Below the pieces are notes generated by a model. It was not told where the DNA came from. It searched no databases and saw only the letters and a program-made list of their open reading frames with translations. A program made the translations under genes and the position numbers. A stretch of 64,000 nt of DNA from Streptococcus vicugnae (lineage in GTDB: Bacteria > Bacillota > Bacilli > Lactobacillales > Streptococcaceae), in contig NZ_JAEMHW010000001.1 of assembly GCF_016461705.1 (NCBI RefSeq), positions 496,001 to 560,000 of the forward strand, given 5' to 3'. Below are positions 24,808-33,799 of the stretch, one piece after another (the stretch's first letter is position 1; each line of letters opens with the position of its first letter).

Positions 24808-26025
24808 CTAATTATGTCTTGTCTGTACTGTACTGTCAGTATACACGCCTTCGGCGGTAAAGGTCAATAGCTTATCCCTAAAATATTCGTACTGTTTTTG
24901 ACGTAATTCAATCTCTTTAGGAAGTCCAATGTTAAGGTCGTTGCAAACCGTGTCAAAATTGTCTAGAACTTGGACAATGCGGGATTGGATGTCGAGGGAG
25001 GGGATGGGGATTTTTAAATTTGAAAAAGAAGATAAATTTAAATTTTCTTGTGCACTCCCCGTACTTTTTGAAGCAAGAACGTCTTTAATGGAAGCCAAAT
25101 AATATGCAACATACTTAGTAATTGCTAGGTTTTCGTTGGCTACAAAACCAACGACACTGTCTGGAAAACAGGCATCAAAATCTAATATTCCCATCTCAGC
25201 TATATTAGCAGCTATTGTTATACATAGTGTACCTTTTAGCCACAATTTACTTTGCTTTAAACCAAAATCACTATACGTTTGTGAATAGCTTGTGATATGC
25301 CCTCTGGAATTTCTAACATCTCCAGTTTGTACAAATGGAATATCACCACCATAAAGTCTATTATCATTGCGAGGCCGATGTTTTGACTTTCCTCTTCCAA
25401 AATCTTTCGCCACCTCCCCCAACGTCTTCCACTCCACCTGATAAACCTCATCCTCAAACGAAAGTAACTTATCTCGATAAAATGAGTATTGCTTTTGACG
25501 TAAGGTCAATTCTGAGGTCAATTCTGAGGTCAATTCTGTTACATAATTTGTGAATTTGTCAAGTATTTGCACGATTTTTTTTTGAATTTTTAGAGGAGGG
25601 ATGGGTAGTAACATTTTCGTTAACTTGTCAGATTTTAATGCTGGAATCCCTGCACCATATTGAAAATCCATAAGATAACTTTGATTCATTTTTACAAAAT
25701 GATAAAGGAATCTATTAGTTATTTGAGTTTCATCAGGAATCAGGTAATAACAATGTGCATTAGCCCAAAATTTAGTCTCTACAAAATTAACAAAACCCGC
25801 CGAAGCTCCTCCCTGACTTACAATAATTGTATTAGCTTCCACGTTATAATTATTTGTTCTTCCTGAATAGTTTTTTCCTCCATTGTATGCAGGATAAAAA
25901 CCATCTTCTGTCAGTAATTTTTTATTAAGTTGCTTACCTTTATTTACAGAACACACCTCACCCAGCTCTCTCCATTCCACACCATTTGGGCAAAGCTCTG
26001 CTATTAATCTCTCTATCTCATTCAT
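24808..26025 (-). CDS. hsdS: Type I restriction specificity subunit HsdS
   Basis: 405 residues with two target-recognition domains (about 15-150 and 200-345), each followed by a conserved helical spacer that holds the domains apart and binds HsdM. The central spacer contains tandem four-residue repeats (TELTSELTSELTL, residues about 165-177) encoded by a 12-bp DNA repeat, as in EcoR124-type (IC) enzymes. Overlaps rhuM by 8 bases. The C-terminal tail EGVYTDSTVQTRHN looks foreign, and the frame of the hsdS fragment overlaps it. Confidence 0.9.
   Translation of the reverse strand: MNEIERLIAELCPNGVEWRELGEVCSVNKGKQLNKKLLTEDGFYPAYNGGKNYSGRTNNYNVEANTIIVSQGGASAGFVNFVETKFWANAHCYYLIPDETQITNRFLYHFVKMNQSYLMDFQYGAGIPALKSDKLTKMLLPIPPLKIQKKIVQILDKFTNYVTELTSELTSELTLRQKQYSFYRDKLLSFEDEVYQVEWKTLGEVAKDFGRGKSKHRPRNDNRLYGGDIPFVQTGDVRNSRGHITSYSQTYSDFGLKQSKLWLKGTLCITIAANIAEMGILDFDACFPDSVVGFVANENLAITKYVAYYLASIKDVLASKSTGSAQENLNLSSFSNLKIPIPSLDIQSRIVQVLDNFDTVCNDLNIGLPKEIELRQKQYEYFRDKLLTFTAEGVYTDSTVQTRHN
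25504..25538. repeat. 12-bp tandem repeat inside hsdS
   Basis: Almost three perfect copies of GGTCAATTCTGA (plus strand) at 25504, 25516 and 25528. Each unit adds four residues (TSEL) to the helical spacer of HsdS. Gain or loss of a unit keeps the frame. Confidence 0.9.
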
Positions 26026-27028
26026 GTGCTTTCCCTTCCTTGGCTAGATTTTCAATACTTTTAATTTCCTTTAAATAATCTTTTTCGACTTGAGTTAATG
26101 TTTGCGATTGATACTTTTGATATTCTAAAGCAACTTTTTCTGTCATTTTTTCACGTGAAATTTTTCCGTTATCTTTTAGAACATCTTCACCAGTTGCTGC
26201 CAAAATATTATCAACATGCGTTACCCAATCTTTCATGGTCATAACCACTTCTCGCTCTGCTTGCCTTTCAGCAAAGTCTAAATATCCTGATACTAACTGA
26301 TTTAGTCCTCTTAGTTCTTTTTCTGTTAAATAGTTCTTTGCCACTTTAGCTTCATTAAGAGTAGGTAAATCCCCCTTAAATGTAGTTAAGCCCATAAATT
26401 CTTTATCACTATCTACACGATTATAAATTAATTCACTAGCTGTACTGTGATGAACAGCATAGTGTATCTTATTCTGCACCGTTGCAAAAAAATGCTTTGC
26501 TTCAAGACTATTTGGATTGTAATCACTTGAAGTTGCAAATAAATCTAAAACTTGACGATAAAAGACTTTTTCACTTGAACGAATGTCACGAATACGTTCA
26601 AGAAGCTCTTTAAAGTAAGACCCTCCACCTAGATTTTTCAATCGTTCATCATCCATAGCAAATCCCTTGATGAGATACTCTTTAAGGACTGTTGAAGCAT
26701 ATTGACGGAACTGAACACCACGAGGAGATCGTACACGATAGCCAATAGCTAAAATCATGTCAAGATTGTAATATGCCACCTTACGAGATTGTGTTTTTCC
26801 AACTATCGCCCCGTGTTGAGTGGTTGTCAACTGATAGTTGACAACCACTTGCTCATCAAGCTCACCGTCTTCAAAAATTGCCTTAATATGCTTACTAATA
26901 TTCTGTTTAGAGGTCTGAAACAACTCCGCAAGTTCCTGTTGATTTAGCCAAACCGTTCCATTATTTAAGTGAAGTTCTATAGATGCTTTACCATCATCCG
27001 TATTGTAAATAATTACATCATTAGTCAT
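26018..27028 (-). CDS. rhuM: RhuM family protein
   Basis: 336 residues. N-terminal winged-helix-like part [20 protein letters not shown] (about 29-48), then the RhuM core [20 protein letters not shown] (about 98-117) and helical C-terminus. RhuM was named for a Salmonella pathogenicity-island gene; its biochemical role is not known, and homologues recur in type I restriction loci. It overlaps hsdM by four bases and hsdS by eight, so it is made in step with both subunits. Confidence 0.85.
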   Translation of the reverse strand: MTNDVIIYNTDDGKASIELHLNNGTVWLNQQELAELFQTSKQNISKHIKAIFEDGELDEQVVVNYQLTTTQHGAIVGKTQSRKVAYYNLDMILAIGYRVRSPRGVQFRQYASTVLKEYLIKGFAMDDERLKNLGGGSYFKELLERIRDIRSSEKVFYRQVLDLFATSSDYNPNSLEAKHFFATVQNKIHYAVHHSTASELIYNRVDSDKEFMGLTTFKGDLPTLNEAKVAKNYLTEKELRGLNQLVSGYLDFAERQAEREVVMTMKDWVTHVDNILAATGEDVLKDNGKISREKMTEKVALEYQKYQSQTLTQVEKDYLKEIKSIENLAKEGKAHE

Positions 27029-28584
27029 TTACTTAGCTCCTCAACGATTTTATCAATTTCAGATCGTAAGATATCAATTTTTTTAACCGTTACGTTAATT
27101 TCTTTATTTAATTTATCAATATCAATTTTTTCTCGTGTATCTTCTTTTTCAACGTAAACTGAAACAGAAAGATTATAATCATTATCAGCTATCTTTGAAT
27201 TATCAATTAGAGCTGCCTGGTAGGTTACATCTTCTACCTTAGTAAATAAATCAATGATAGTCGATATGTTGTCTTCTGAAAGAATATTATTGTTTGTTTC
27301 TTTCTTATAAAATTGGCTAGCATCAATAAAAAGTGTTTTATCTTGAAACTTATTTTTAGCTAGAACTAAAATATATGTTGCAATACTGGTTCCAAAGAAA
27401 AGATTATCTGGTAAAGCAATCACCGCCTCAACAAAGTTGTTATCTACTAAATATTGACGAATAGTTTTCTCAGCACCACCTCGATAAAAAATCCCTGGGA
27501 AACAAACAATAGCAGCTCGACCTTTATTAGATAAGTGATTAAGACTATGCATGATAAAGGCAAAATCGGCTTTAGATTTAGGAGCTAATTTCCCAGCGGG
27601 AGCAAAACGTTCATCATTAATTAAAGTAGGATCTGTGTCGCCTACCCATTTGATAGAATATGGTGGGTTAGACACAATAGCATCAAAAGGACGCTCATCC
27701 ATATGCTTAGGTTCTAATAAAGTATCACCTCTTCGAATATCAAAATGATTATAATTAATATTATGAAGAAACATATTCATACGAGCCAGATTATAATTGG
27801 TCATGTTAATTTCTTGTCCAAAAAAGCCTTCTTCAAGGATGTGATCCTCAAACTGTTTTTTCATTTGAAGTAAAAGTGAACCTGAACCACATGTAGGATC
27901 ATAGACTTTATTAATTTTTTCTTTTCCAACCATAACTAACCTAGCTAAAAGTTTTGATACCGTTTGAGGGGTGAAGAATTCCCCTCCACTTTTTCCAGCA
28001 TTAGAAGCGTAGTTTGAAATAAGAAATTCATAAGCATCACCAAAAGCATCAATATCATTTTCCTCAAAATTACCAAAATTAATTTCAGCAATTCCTTTTA
28101 AAATAGATGCTAATCGTCTATTCTTTTCAGTTACAGTACCTCCAAGACGATTTGATGTTGTGTCTAAATCATCAAAAAGTCCTTTTATATCATTTTCTGA
28201 TGGATGCCCAATAGATGAAGATTCTATTTCCTTAAAAATATCTGCTAAATCAGTATTCAAATTTTCATTTGATTCAGCTGTTTTTATAACATTTTCAAAT
28301 AACTGTGATGGTAATATAAAAAATCCTTTTTCATCAACAGTTCCAGGTTTAAAATCTTCTAATGCTTCATCATCACTTAAATCGGCATATCTAAATTCCT
28401 CGTCACCAGCTTCATGCTCAGCCCTATCAAAATAGTCTGAAATATTTTCTGAGATAAATCGGTAAAATAAAATACCTAATATATATTGTTTAAAATCCCA
28501 GCCATCAACTGCACCTCGAACTTCGTCAGCTATCGCCCAAATACGACGATGTAACTCTGCTCTTTGTTGTTGTTCTTTAGCCAT
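27025..28584 (-). CDS. hsdM: Type I DNA methyltransferase HsdM
   Basis: 519 residues. N-terminal helical domain (about 10-140), then the N6-adenine methyltransferase: SAM-binding motif [11 protein letters not shown] near 240 and catalytic NPPY near 310, SAGGEFFTP-like loop near 220. With HsdS it methylates the recognition sequence, protecting host DNA. First gene of the operon; TAAAAT near 28622 may be its -10, and GAGGA precedes the ATG. Confidence 0.95.
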   Translation of the reverse strand: MAKEQQQRAELHRRIWAIADEVRGAVDGWDFKQYILGILFYRFISENISDYFDRAEHEAGDEEFRYADLSDDEALEDFKPGTVDEKGFFILPSQLFENVIKTAESNENLNTDLADIFKEIESSSIGHPSENDIKGLFDDLDTTSNRLGGTVTEKNRRLASILKGIAEINFGNFEENDIDAFGDAYEFLISNYASNAGKSGGEFFTPQTVSKLLARLVMVGKEKINKVYDPTCGSGSLLLQMKKQFEDHILEEGFFGQEINMTNYNLARMNMFLHNINYNHFDIRRGDTLLEPKHMDERPFDAIVSNPPYSIKWVGDTDPTLINDERFAPAGKLAPKSKADFAFIMHSLNHLSNKGRAAIVCFPGIFYRGGAEKTIRQYLVDNNFVEAVIALPDNLFFGTSIATYILVLAKNKFQDKTLFIDASQFYKKETNNNILSEDNISTIIDLFTKVEDVTYQAALIDNSKIADNDYNLSVSVYVEKEDTREKIDIDKLNKEINVTVKKIDILRSEIDKIVEELSK

Positions 28585-28733
28585 ACTATTCCTCTTCTAT
28601 GCATACTTTATCCTATTATTTTACCATAAATCAATAACAGATAACATAAAATAACATTCATAATATTGAGCTAATAAAGACTTTAATAGCTTACTTTATC
28701 ATTATTAAAATCAAATTCTTAGTTTATTTATTC

Positions 28734-28763
28734 AAAAAACCTCCCGAAAAATTTCGGGAGGTT
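28734..28763. terminator. Terminator of the alcohol dehydrogenase gene
   Basis: Perfect stem AACCTCCCGAAA/TTTCGGGAGGTT with TTTTTTG on the minus strand. The rest of the gap to 28584 is AT-rich and holds only the hsdM promoter region. Confidence 0.9.
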
Positions 28764-28786
28764 ATGTTAACAGCTTAAACGTTAGG

Positions 28787-29830
28787 TTAGTCCATGACAA
28801 TCATTGATTTGATTGCTTTGCGGTCTTGCATGTCTTTGTAGGCTTGGTTGATGTCGTCCAAGCGATAAGTGTTTGTAAAGACGCGACCTGGGTTGATGTC
28901 ACCGTCAAGAACTGCTTTGAGAAGGAGTTGTTTGTCGTAGGTAGTGACAGAAGCTGAACCGCCTCCGACAGTAATGTTTTGTGCAAATGTTGAACCTAGC
29001 GGACGATTATTGTAATGAGGGACACCAACAAATCCAACACGTCCGCCATTGTGGATAACACCGAGAGCTTGCTCGATAGCGGCTTCTGTACCGACACATT
29101 CAAGAGCAGCGTCAGCTCCTCCGCCGAGAATTTGACGAACCTTAGCAATGCCTTCTTCACCGCGTTCAGCAACGACAGCGGTAGCTCCTGAAGCAAGCGC
29201 CATTTGTTGACGGTCTTCGTGTCGGCTCATCAAGACAATCTGAGAAGCTCCGCGCATTTTCGCCGCAATAACGGCACATTGTCCAACCGCTCCATCACCA
29301 ATAATAACGACTTTGTCGCCACGTTTTACGTCGGCAACACGCGCAGCATGATAACCTGTTGGCATAACATCAGCCAAAGTAAGGAGTGATTTCATCATAC
29401 CTTCTGAATAATCAGACGGTTGCCCAGGGATTTTAATCAAAGCCCAGTTAGCATAGTGGAAACGGACATATTCTGATTGGAAACCAGAAGACCAGTTTGT
29501 GTAGCCAGGGTGGTTATCACACGTTCCGTCAAAACCAGCACGGCAAGCATCACATTCCCCACAACCGTGAGTAAATGGCACGATGACAAAATCACCAGGT
29601 TGTACGGTTGTAATGGCAGAACCAACTTCTTCAACAATACCGAGAGCTTCGTGACCTGAGTTTTCAGAATGTGCAGCTTTTTCATCACCATTAGCATAAG
29701 ACCAAAGGTCAGAACCGCAGACACAAGCACGAACAACCTTGATAATAACATCATCATCAGCTTGCAAAGTTGGCTTCGCCACTTCTTCGACCGTCATCAG
29801 ACCAGCCTTTTCAAAAATAGCAGATTTCAT
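28787..29830 (-). CDS. Zinc-dependent alcohol dehydrogenase
   Basis: 347 residues from the ATG at 29830; the open frame continues to 29899 but the extra part lies in the leader hairpins. Medium-chain dehydrogenase fold: catalytic zinc Cys in ACVCGSDLW (about 37) with GHE near 63, structural zinc Cys cluster CGECDACRAGFDGTC near 92-106, Rossmann GDGAVGQCAV near 175. Oxidises or reduces small alcohols/aldehydes with NAD(P). In pneumococcus a similar gene (adhC) is controlled by the MerR-type NmlR in thiol/aldehyde stress; here no regulator gene is adjacent. Substrate uncertain. Confidence 0.85.
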   Translation of the reverse strand: MKSAIFEKAGLMTVEEVAKPTLQADDDVIIKVVRACVCGSDLWSYANGDEKAAHSENSGHEALGIVEEVGSAITTVQPGDFVIVPFTHGCGECDACRAGFDGTCDNHPGYTNWSSGFQSEYVRFHYANWALIKIPGQPSDYSEGMMKSLLTLADVMPTGYHAARVADVKRGDKVVIIGDGAVGQCAVIAAKMRGASQIVLMSRHEDRQQMALASGATAVVAERGEEGIAKVRQILGGGADAALECVGTEAAIEQALGVIHNGGRVGFVGVPHYNNRPLGSTFAQNITVGGGSASVTTYDKQLLLKAVLDGDINPGRVFTNTYRLDDINQAYKDMQDRKAIKSMIVMD

Positions 29831-30050
29831 AATAAGATACAGAGTCCGCCCGTAATCGGACAGAAAATTAGAAGGCTGACGATGGATGCTCGCATCCAAG
29901 GAAGACTATCTATTTTCCGATGATTACAGGACGAGTTCAATTCAAAGTACGATTTATGAACTCTCGAACCTCTCCTTTCTAAAATTTTTGAGTTTACAAC
30001 TCTTACTTACAAGTATGAATAACTTTAAAGTGAATTTGTTAGAGTTCCAT
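29831..30050 (-). promoter_or_regulatory. Long leader of the alcohol dehydrogenase gene
   Basis: About 200 non-coding bases. It holds a dyad GAGTT-GTA-AACTC (about 29989-30001), a strong but unused AAAGGAGAGG (about 29970-29980), a GAGTTCA/TGAACTC inverted repeat (about 29938-29970) and the hairpin GGATGC-GA-GCATCC (about 29885-29898). The ATG itself has only a weak site. The dyad resembles operators of MerR/NmlR-type regulators. T-box core sequence is absent. Confidence 0.4.
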
Positions 30051-30104
30051 CTCTCAACAAAGCCATTATATTCCTTTGAGCTAACTCCAAGTCAAGCCTA
30101 AATA

Positions 30105-30135
30105 TCAAAAAAAGTCAGAGTTTCCCCTGACCTTT
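30105..30135 (-). terminator. trxA terminator
   Basis: Minus strand GTCAG/CTGAC stem followed by TTTTTTTG, just after the trxA stop. Confidence 0.8.
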
Positions 30136-30139
30136 ATCA

Positions 30140-30454
30140 TTAGCTCAATTCAGCAACGATTGCTTTGATTTGGTCTTTAGTATGAACACCAGCGACTTGT
30201 TTCACAACTTCGCCATCTTTTTTGAAAAGCAATGTTGGGATTGACATGATACCGAATTTTTGAGCTGTTTCTGGATTTTCATCAACGTCGATTTTAACGA
30301 TTTTAAGTTCGTCTTCATCCATTTCTTCTGACAATTGTTCCAAGATTGGAGCTTGCATCAAACATGGACCACACCAAGTTGCCCAAAAGTCAACAAGGAC
30401 AAGACCTTCATTTGTTTCTGCTTCAAATGTAGCATCAGTAATATTGTGTGCCAT
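30140..30454 (-). CDS. trxA: Thioredoxin
   Basis: 104 residues from the ATG at 30454 (AAGG upstream; an in-frame TTG at 30478 is not favoured). Active site WCGPC (about residues 29-33) and the cis-proline loop MSIPTLLFKKDG, all as in cytosolic thioredoxin, which reduces disulphides of enzymes such as ribonucleotide reductase using thioredoxin reductase. Single-gene unit with its own promoter and terminator. Confidence 0.96.
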   Translation of the reverse strand: MAHNITDATFEAETNEGLVLVDFWATWCGPCLMQAPILEQLSEEMDEDELKIVKIDVDENPETAQKFGIMSIPTLLFKKDGEVVKQVAGVHTKDQIKAIVAELS

Positions 30455-30568
30455 AATGTAATTACCTTGAACTTCCAAATGGACTGACTTGTTTTTTCAT
30501 TAAAAAACGGATACGAATCAGCCTAGCATCCAAAAGTTCTTTTTCCTTTTCTATTAGTTTATGAGCCT

Positions 30569-30597
30569 ATTTTACGGGAAAATTGTCGTTTTGACAA
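30569..30597 (-). promoter_or_regulatory. trxA promoter
   Basis: Minus strand -35 TTGTCA (30592-30597), 17-bp spacer, -10 TAAAAT (30569-30574). The roughly 110-base leader contains a 12-codon ORF whose stop overlaps the trxA ribosome site. Confidence 0.6.
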
Positions 30598-30697
30598 CTA
30601 ATTGCTACGCAAAATAATATTTTTGAAAATCTTCTCATTTTCCTTATTCTACTTAGCTATATGCTATAATAAAACTACTATCACACAAAGGATTCTT

Positions 30698-31195
30698 ATG
30701 AAAAATTACGCTGAATTTTATAATAAGCTAACAAAAGCTTTTCAAGATAAACCAGCAGCTATCCGCAGCTTACAAGTTATCAACAGTTTATCAACTAAAG
30801 TCATGTATCTGGTTTATCCGCTACTTTTGATTTATCTTTTCTTTAAACAGCCAAGTCGACTCATCTCATTTATTCTTATCCCAGGGCTATCATTTGTCTT
30901 GGTTTCACTTGGTCGTCACCTACTTAATGCCCCACGCCCTTATGAGACTTGGCATATCACCCCACTAATCCCTAAAAATACCAAAGGGCACTCTTTTCCT
31001 AGCCGTCACGTCTTTTCAGCAACCATTATCAGTATGGCTGCTCTGCATTTAAATCTAGCATTGGGCATTTTTTTCTTGATATTATCTCTTTTAATTGCTT
31101 TTTGCCGCATTCTAGGTGGGGTTCACTACCCGCGTGATGTAATAGCAGGCTACCTAATCGGTATCATCTGTGGATTATTCCTTTTTCTTTTCTAG
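30698..31195 (+). CDS. PAP2-family membrane phosphatase
   Basis: 165 residues from the ATG at 30698 (AAAGGATT upstream). Five or six membrane helices with the three PAP2 signature parts: GRHLLNAPRPY (about 86-96), GHSFPSRH (about 111-118) and CRILGGVHYPRD (about 150-160, catalytic His and Asp). Such enzymes hydrolyse lipid phosphates, including undecaprenyl pyrophosphate, at the outer face of the membrane; the substrate here is not determined. An extended -10 TGCTATAAT lies about 30 bases upstream. Confidence 0.85.
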   Translation: MKNYAEFYNKLTKAFQDKPAAIRSLQVINSLSTKVMYLVYPLLLIYLFFKQPSRLISFILIPGLSFVLVSLGRHLLNAPRPYETWHITPLIPKNTKGHSFPSRHVFSATIISMAALHLNLALGIFFLILSLLIAFCRILGGVHYPRDVIAGYLIGIICGLFLFLF

Positions 31196-31206
31196 TTATC
31201 AGCATC

Positions 31207-31240
31207 AAAATCCCCAACTCTTATAGAGCTGGGGATTTTT
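31207..31240. terminator. Terminator after the PAP2 gene
   Basis: Stem AAATCCCCA/TGGGGATTT with an inner ACTC/GAGC-like stem and TTTTT tail. Confidence 0.85.
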
Positions 31241-31275
31241 CGAACAATAATTTTACCTTAAAAAGGGTTATCCAC

Positions 31276-32136
31276 TTATTTATCAACAGGATGGAGATTT
31301 TTAAGGGACAAATCCAAGATTTTAGCAGAATGGGTAATAGCTCCGCTTGAGACGTATTGAACAGCTAGGTCAGTATAAGAAGCGAGATTTTCTCGAGTGA
31401 CATTTCCTGAAATTTCAATTTCAGCTCTGCCATCAATCAAAGCGACTGCTTCTTTCATGACATCGTGTCCCATATTATCAAGCATGATGATATCTGCACC
31501 TGCTTCAACTGCTTCTTTAACCATATCAAGTGTTTCCACTTCGATTTCAATTTTACGAACAGAAGGAGCATAAGCCTTAGCAGCAAGAACTGCCTCTTTA
31601 ACACCACCAGCTGCACCAATGTGATTATCTTTCAAAAGCACACCATCTGATAAATTATAACGGTGATTTTTACCACCACCAACTTTAACAGCATATTTTT
31701 CAAAAATGCGATTATTTGGTGTTGTCTTACGAGAATCAAGAAGCGTAATTGGGCTATCATTTAACAGCTCAGCCATTTCATGTGTATAAGTCGCAATCCC
31801 ACTCATACGTTGTAAATAATTAAGAGCTGTACGTTCTCCTGATAGAAGCACACGAATATCTCCACGAACTGTTCCTAATTTCTGACCAGCTTTAACCACG
31901 TCTCCATCTTTTACAAAAACATCAAATTGAGTACTCGGATCAAGCAGATAGAAAACACGTTCAAAAACAGGCAAACCACAAATAATGCCGTCTTCTTTAC
32001 AAATTAAGTCAACTTGACCAGCTACATTTTCAGGCATGACACTATTCGTTGAAACATCTTCATTATTGATGTCTTCTGCAAGTGCACTTAGAATCAGCGG
32101 ATCAACATTTAATTTTAGGGTAATTGGATCTAACAT
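31276..32136 (-). CDS. nadC: Quinolinate phosphoribosyltransferase
   Basis: 286 residues from the second of two tandem ATGs, which is better spaced from AAAGGA. Converts quinolinate and PRPP to nicotinate mononucleotide, the last step of the de novo branch of NAD synthesis. Motifs: LLSGERTALNYLQRMSGIAT near 98, DSRKTTPNNR near 137, KDNHIGAAGG near 170, IMLDNMG near 217. Lies 27 bases downstream of nadB in the same operon. It ends VDK at 31276. Confidence 0.96.
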   Translation of the reverse strand: MLDPITLKLNVDPLILSALAEDINNEDVSTNSVMPENVAGQVDLICKEDGIICGLPVFERVFYLLDPSTQFDVFVKDGDVVKAGQKLGTVRGDIRVLLSGERTALNYLQRMSGIATYTHEMAELLNDSPITLLDSRKTTPNNRIFEKYAVKVGGGKNHRYNLSDGVLLKDNHIGAAGGVKEAVLAAKAYAPSVRKIEIEVETLDMVKEAVEAGADIIMLDNMGHDVMKEAVALIDGRAEIEISGNVTRENLASYTDLAVQYVSSGAITHSAKILDLSLKNLHPVDK

Positions 32137-32163
32137 CATTATCCTTTCTTATCTCACGATTGA

Positions 32164-33468
32164 TTAAACAATATAGCTAGCTAATTGGTTTTGTTCGGTT
32201 AATTTTTCAAGAACAATTTTCTTGTAATCATCTTCAAGACTTTCTTGGTCGTCATAATCAACCAAATCAAGTGCTGATAGACTTTCTGGTAACTCTGCTA
32301 CTATTTCATAATGAGCCACCAAATCTTTAGCTGCACGTTTAGCAAAAACCAAGCTTTCAAGAAGTGAATTACTTGCTAGGCGATTTTGACCGTGGACACC
32401 GTTACAAGCTGTTTCACCAACTGCATAAAGAGCATCCATAGTTGTTTTACTGTGATGGTTAACTTTGATACCACCCATGAAATAATGCTGTGCTGGCACA
32501 ACAGGAATACATTCCGTGAATGGGTCATAACCTGCTTCACGACAGTGTGCCAAGATATTTGGAAAATGTTCTTCCAATTCTTTTTTTGGAATGGTACGCA
32601 AATCTTCCCAAACGTGGTCAGTACCATCTTTTTCCATTTGTTGTAGAATTGCTTGTGCCACAACATCACGTGGTTGCAATTCATCCACAAAACGGTTCAT
32701 GTTTTTATCATAAAGAAGTGCCCCTTCACCACGAACTGACTCAGAAATCAAGAATGAGCGTTCTTTTGGATTTTCTTGGTAAAGAGTTGTTGGGTGAATT
32801 TGCACATAAGACATATCCTTAAGTTCGATGTCGTGTTTAAGAGAAATAGCTAGCGCATCTCCAGTCAAATGTTTAAAGTTAGTACTGTTTTTGTACAAAC
32901 CACCTACACCACCGCTGGCAAGAACAGTGACATCAGCTATGATTTTTTCCAAGTCACCATTTTCAAGACGCACTACACCACCATAACAACGATTATCTTC
33001 TTCCAAGATGTCAAGCAGGCATGTGTGTTCCATCAAAGTGATATTAGAACGTTTTTTAACAGCTGCCAAAAGTCTACTTGTGATTTCTTTCCCAGTTGTA
33101 TCTTGGTAGAAAAGAATACGTTTATCAGAATGGGCACCTTCTCGTGTGAAGGCTAAATTACCATTTTCGTCACGTTGAAAATCAACACCAAAGCCAATCA
33201 AGTCCTTGATAACATCTGGAGATGATTTAATCATTAGCTCAACAGACACTTTATCATTTTTATAATGACCTGCGCGCAAAGTATCTTCAAAAAATGATTC
33301 GTAATCTGAATCATCTTTTAACATACAGATACCACCTTGAGCTAAAAATGAATCACTGTGTTCTAATGTATCTTTAGAGATAATAGTAATTTGAAGTTCT
33401 TGTGGTAAATTAAGAGCTGTGTAAAGCCCTGAACAGCCACTACCGACAATAAGTACATTTGTTTTCAT
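32164..33468 (-). CDS. nadB: L-aspartate oxidase, short form
   Basis: 434 residues. Oxidises aspartate to iminoaspartate for NadA. FAD-binding N-terminus NVLIVGSGCSGLYTALNL, substrate-side motifs GGVGGLYKNSTN near 190, QIHPTTLY near 224, SESVRGEGALL near 244, and AVGETACNGVHGQNRLASNS near 350. The family in E. coli is about 540 residues; the C-terminal helical domain is much reduced here, as in some other Firmicutes. AAGG precedes the ATG. Transcribed away from nadA with a 200-base leader. Confidence 0.95.
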   Translation of the reverse strand: MKTNVLIVGSGCSGLYTALNLPQELQITIISKDTLEHSDSFLAQGGICMLKDDSDYESFFEDTLRAGHYKNDKVSVELMIKSSPDVIKDLIGFGVDFQRDENGNLAFTREGAHSDKRILFYQDTTGKEITSRLLAAVKKRSNITLMEHTCLLDILEEDNRCYGGVVRLENGDLEKIIADVTVLASGGVGGLYKNSTNFKHLTGDALAISLKHDIELKDMSYVQIHPTTLYQENPKERSFLISESVRGEGALLYDKNMNRFVDELQPRDVVAQAILQQMEKDGTDHVWEDLRTIPKKELEEHFPNILAHCREAGYDPFTECIPVVPAQHYFMGGIKVNHHSKTTMDALYAVGETACNGVHGQNRLASNSLLESLVFAKRAAKDLVAHYEIVAELPESLSALDLVDYDDQESLEDDYKKIVLEKLTEQNQLASYIV

Positions 33469-33665
33469 ACAAACCTTCTTTTTTAACGATTGTTGATGAA
33501 CAATCCATTTGGCGAGTCAGATAAAAAAAGAATTCCTAGAATACCATCATCAACTGACCTAAGCATAAACTTCTCATTTTCTGTATGATATCAATGCGAG
33601 GCTTACTTAAATCAGTTTTTAGGAACTTTTCCACTAACTCTTATCAATTAAAATCATACGACTTA
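33469..33665 (-). other. Long nadB leader
   Basis: The predicted nadB transcript begins near 33665, leaving about 197 non-coding bases. A 13-codon ORF opening MRSLCLGQLMMVF lies in it without a clear ribosome site, followed by GAATTC and a T tract. No recognised riboswitch. Confidence 0.4.
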
Positions 33666-33671
33666 GAACAT

Positions 33672-33706
33672 ATTTTACCACCAATCAAGACACCTGACAA
33701 GACACC
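33672..33706 (-). promoter_or_regulatory. nadB promoter with NiaR-like operator
   Basis: Minus strand -35 TTGTCA (33695-33700), 17-bp spacer, -10 TAAAAT (33672-33677). GACACC-type repeats (plus-strand AAGACACCTGACAAGACACC) cover the -35 region. They match the half-sites at the nadA promoter, which suggests a shared NAD-pathway repressor of the NiaR (YrxA) type. Confidence 0.6.
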
Positions 33707-33724
33707 CAGCTAAATTTTATTTAC

Positions 33725-33760
33725 AGGTGTCTTGACACCTTTTAAAACCAGTACTATAAT
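33725..33760 (+). promoter_or_regulatory. nadA promoter with NiaR-like operator
   Basis: Perfect -35 TTGACA (33732-33737), 17-bp spacer, perfect -10 TATAAT (33755-33760). The -35 lies inside the palindrome AGGTGTC-TT-GACACCT (33725-33740). Confidence 0.7.
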
Positions 33761-33799
33761 ATATAACTAAGACAATTCATGGAGGATTTCATAGATATA

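Noticed and set aside
25504-25538. Short tandem repeat as a CRISPR remnant
   Set aside because: The units are directly adjacent without spacers and code in frame for TSEL within hsdS.
29831-30050. T-box leader for the alcohol dehydrogenase gene
   Set aside because: The conserved T-box sequence and antiterminator are absent.
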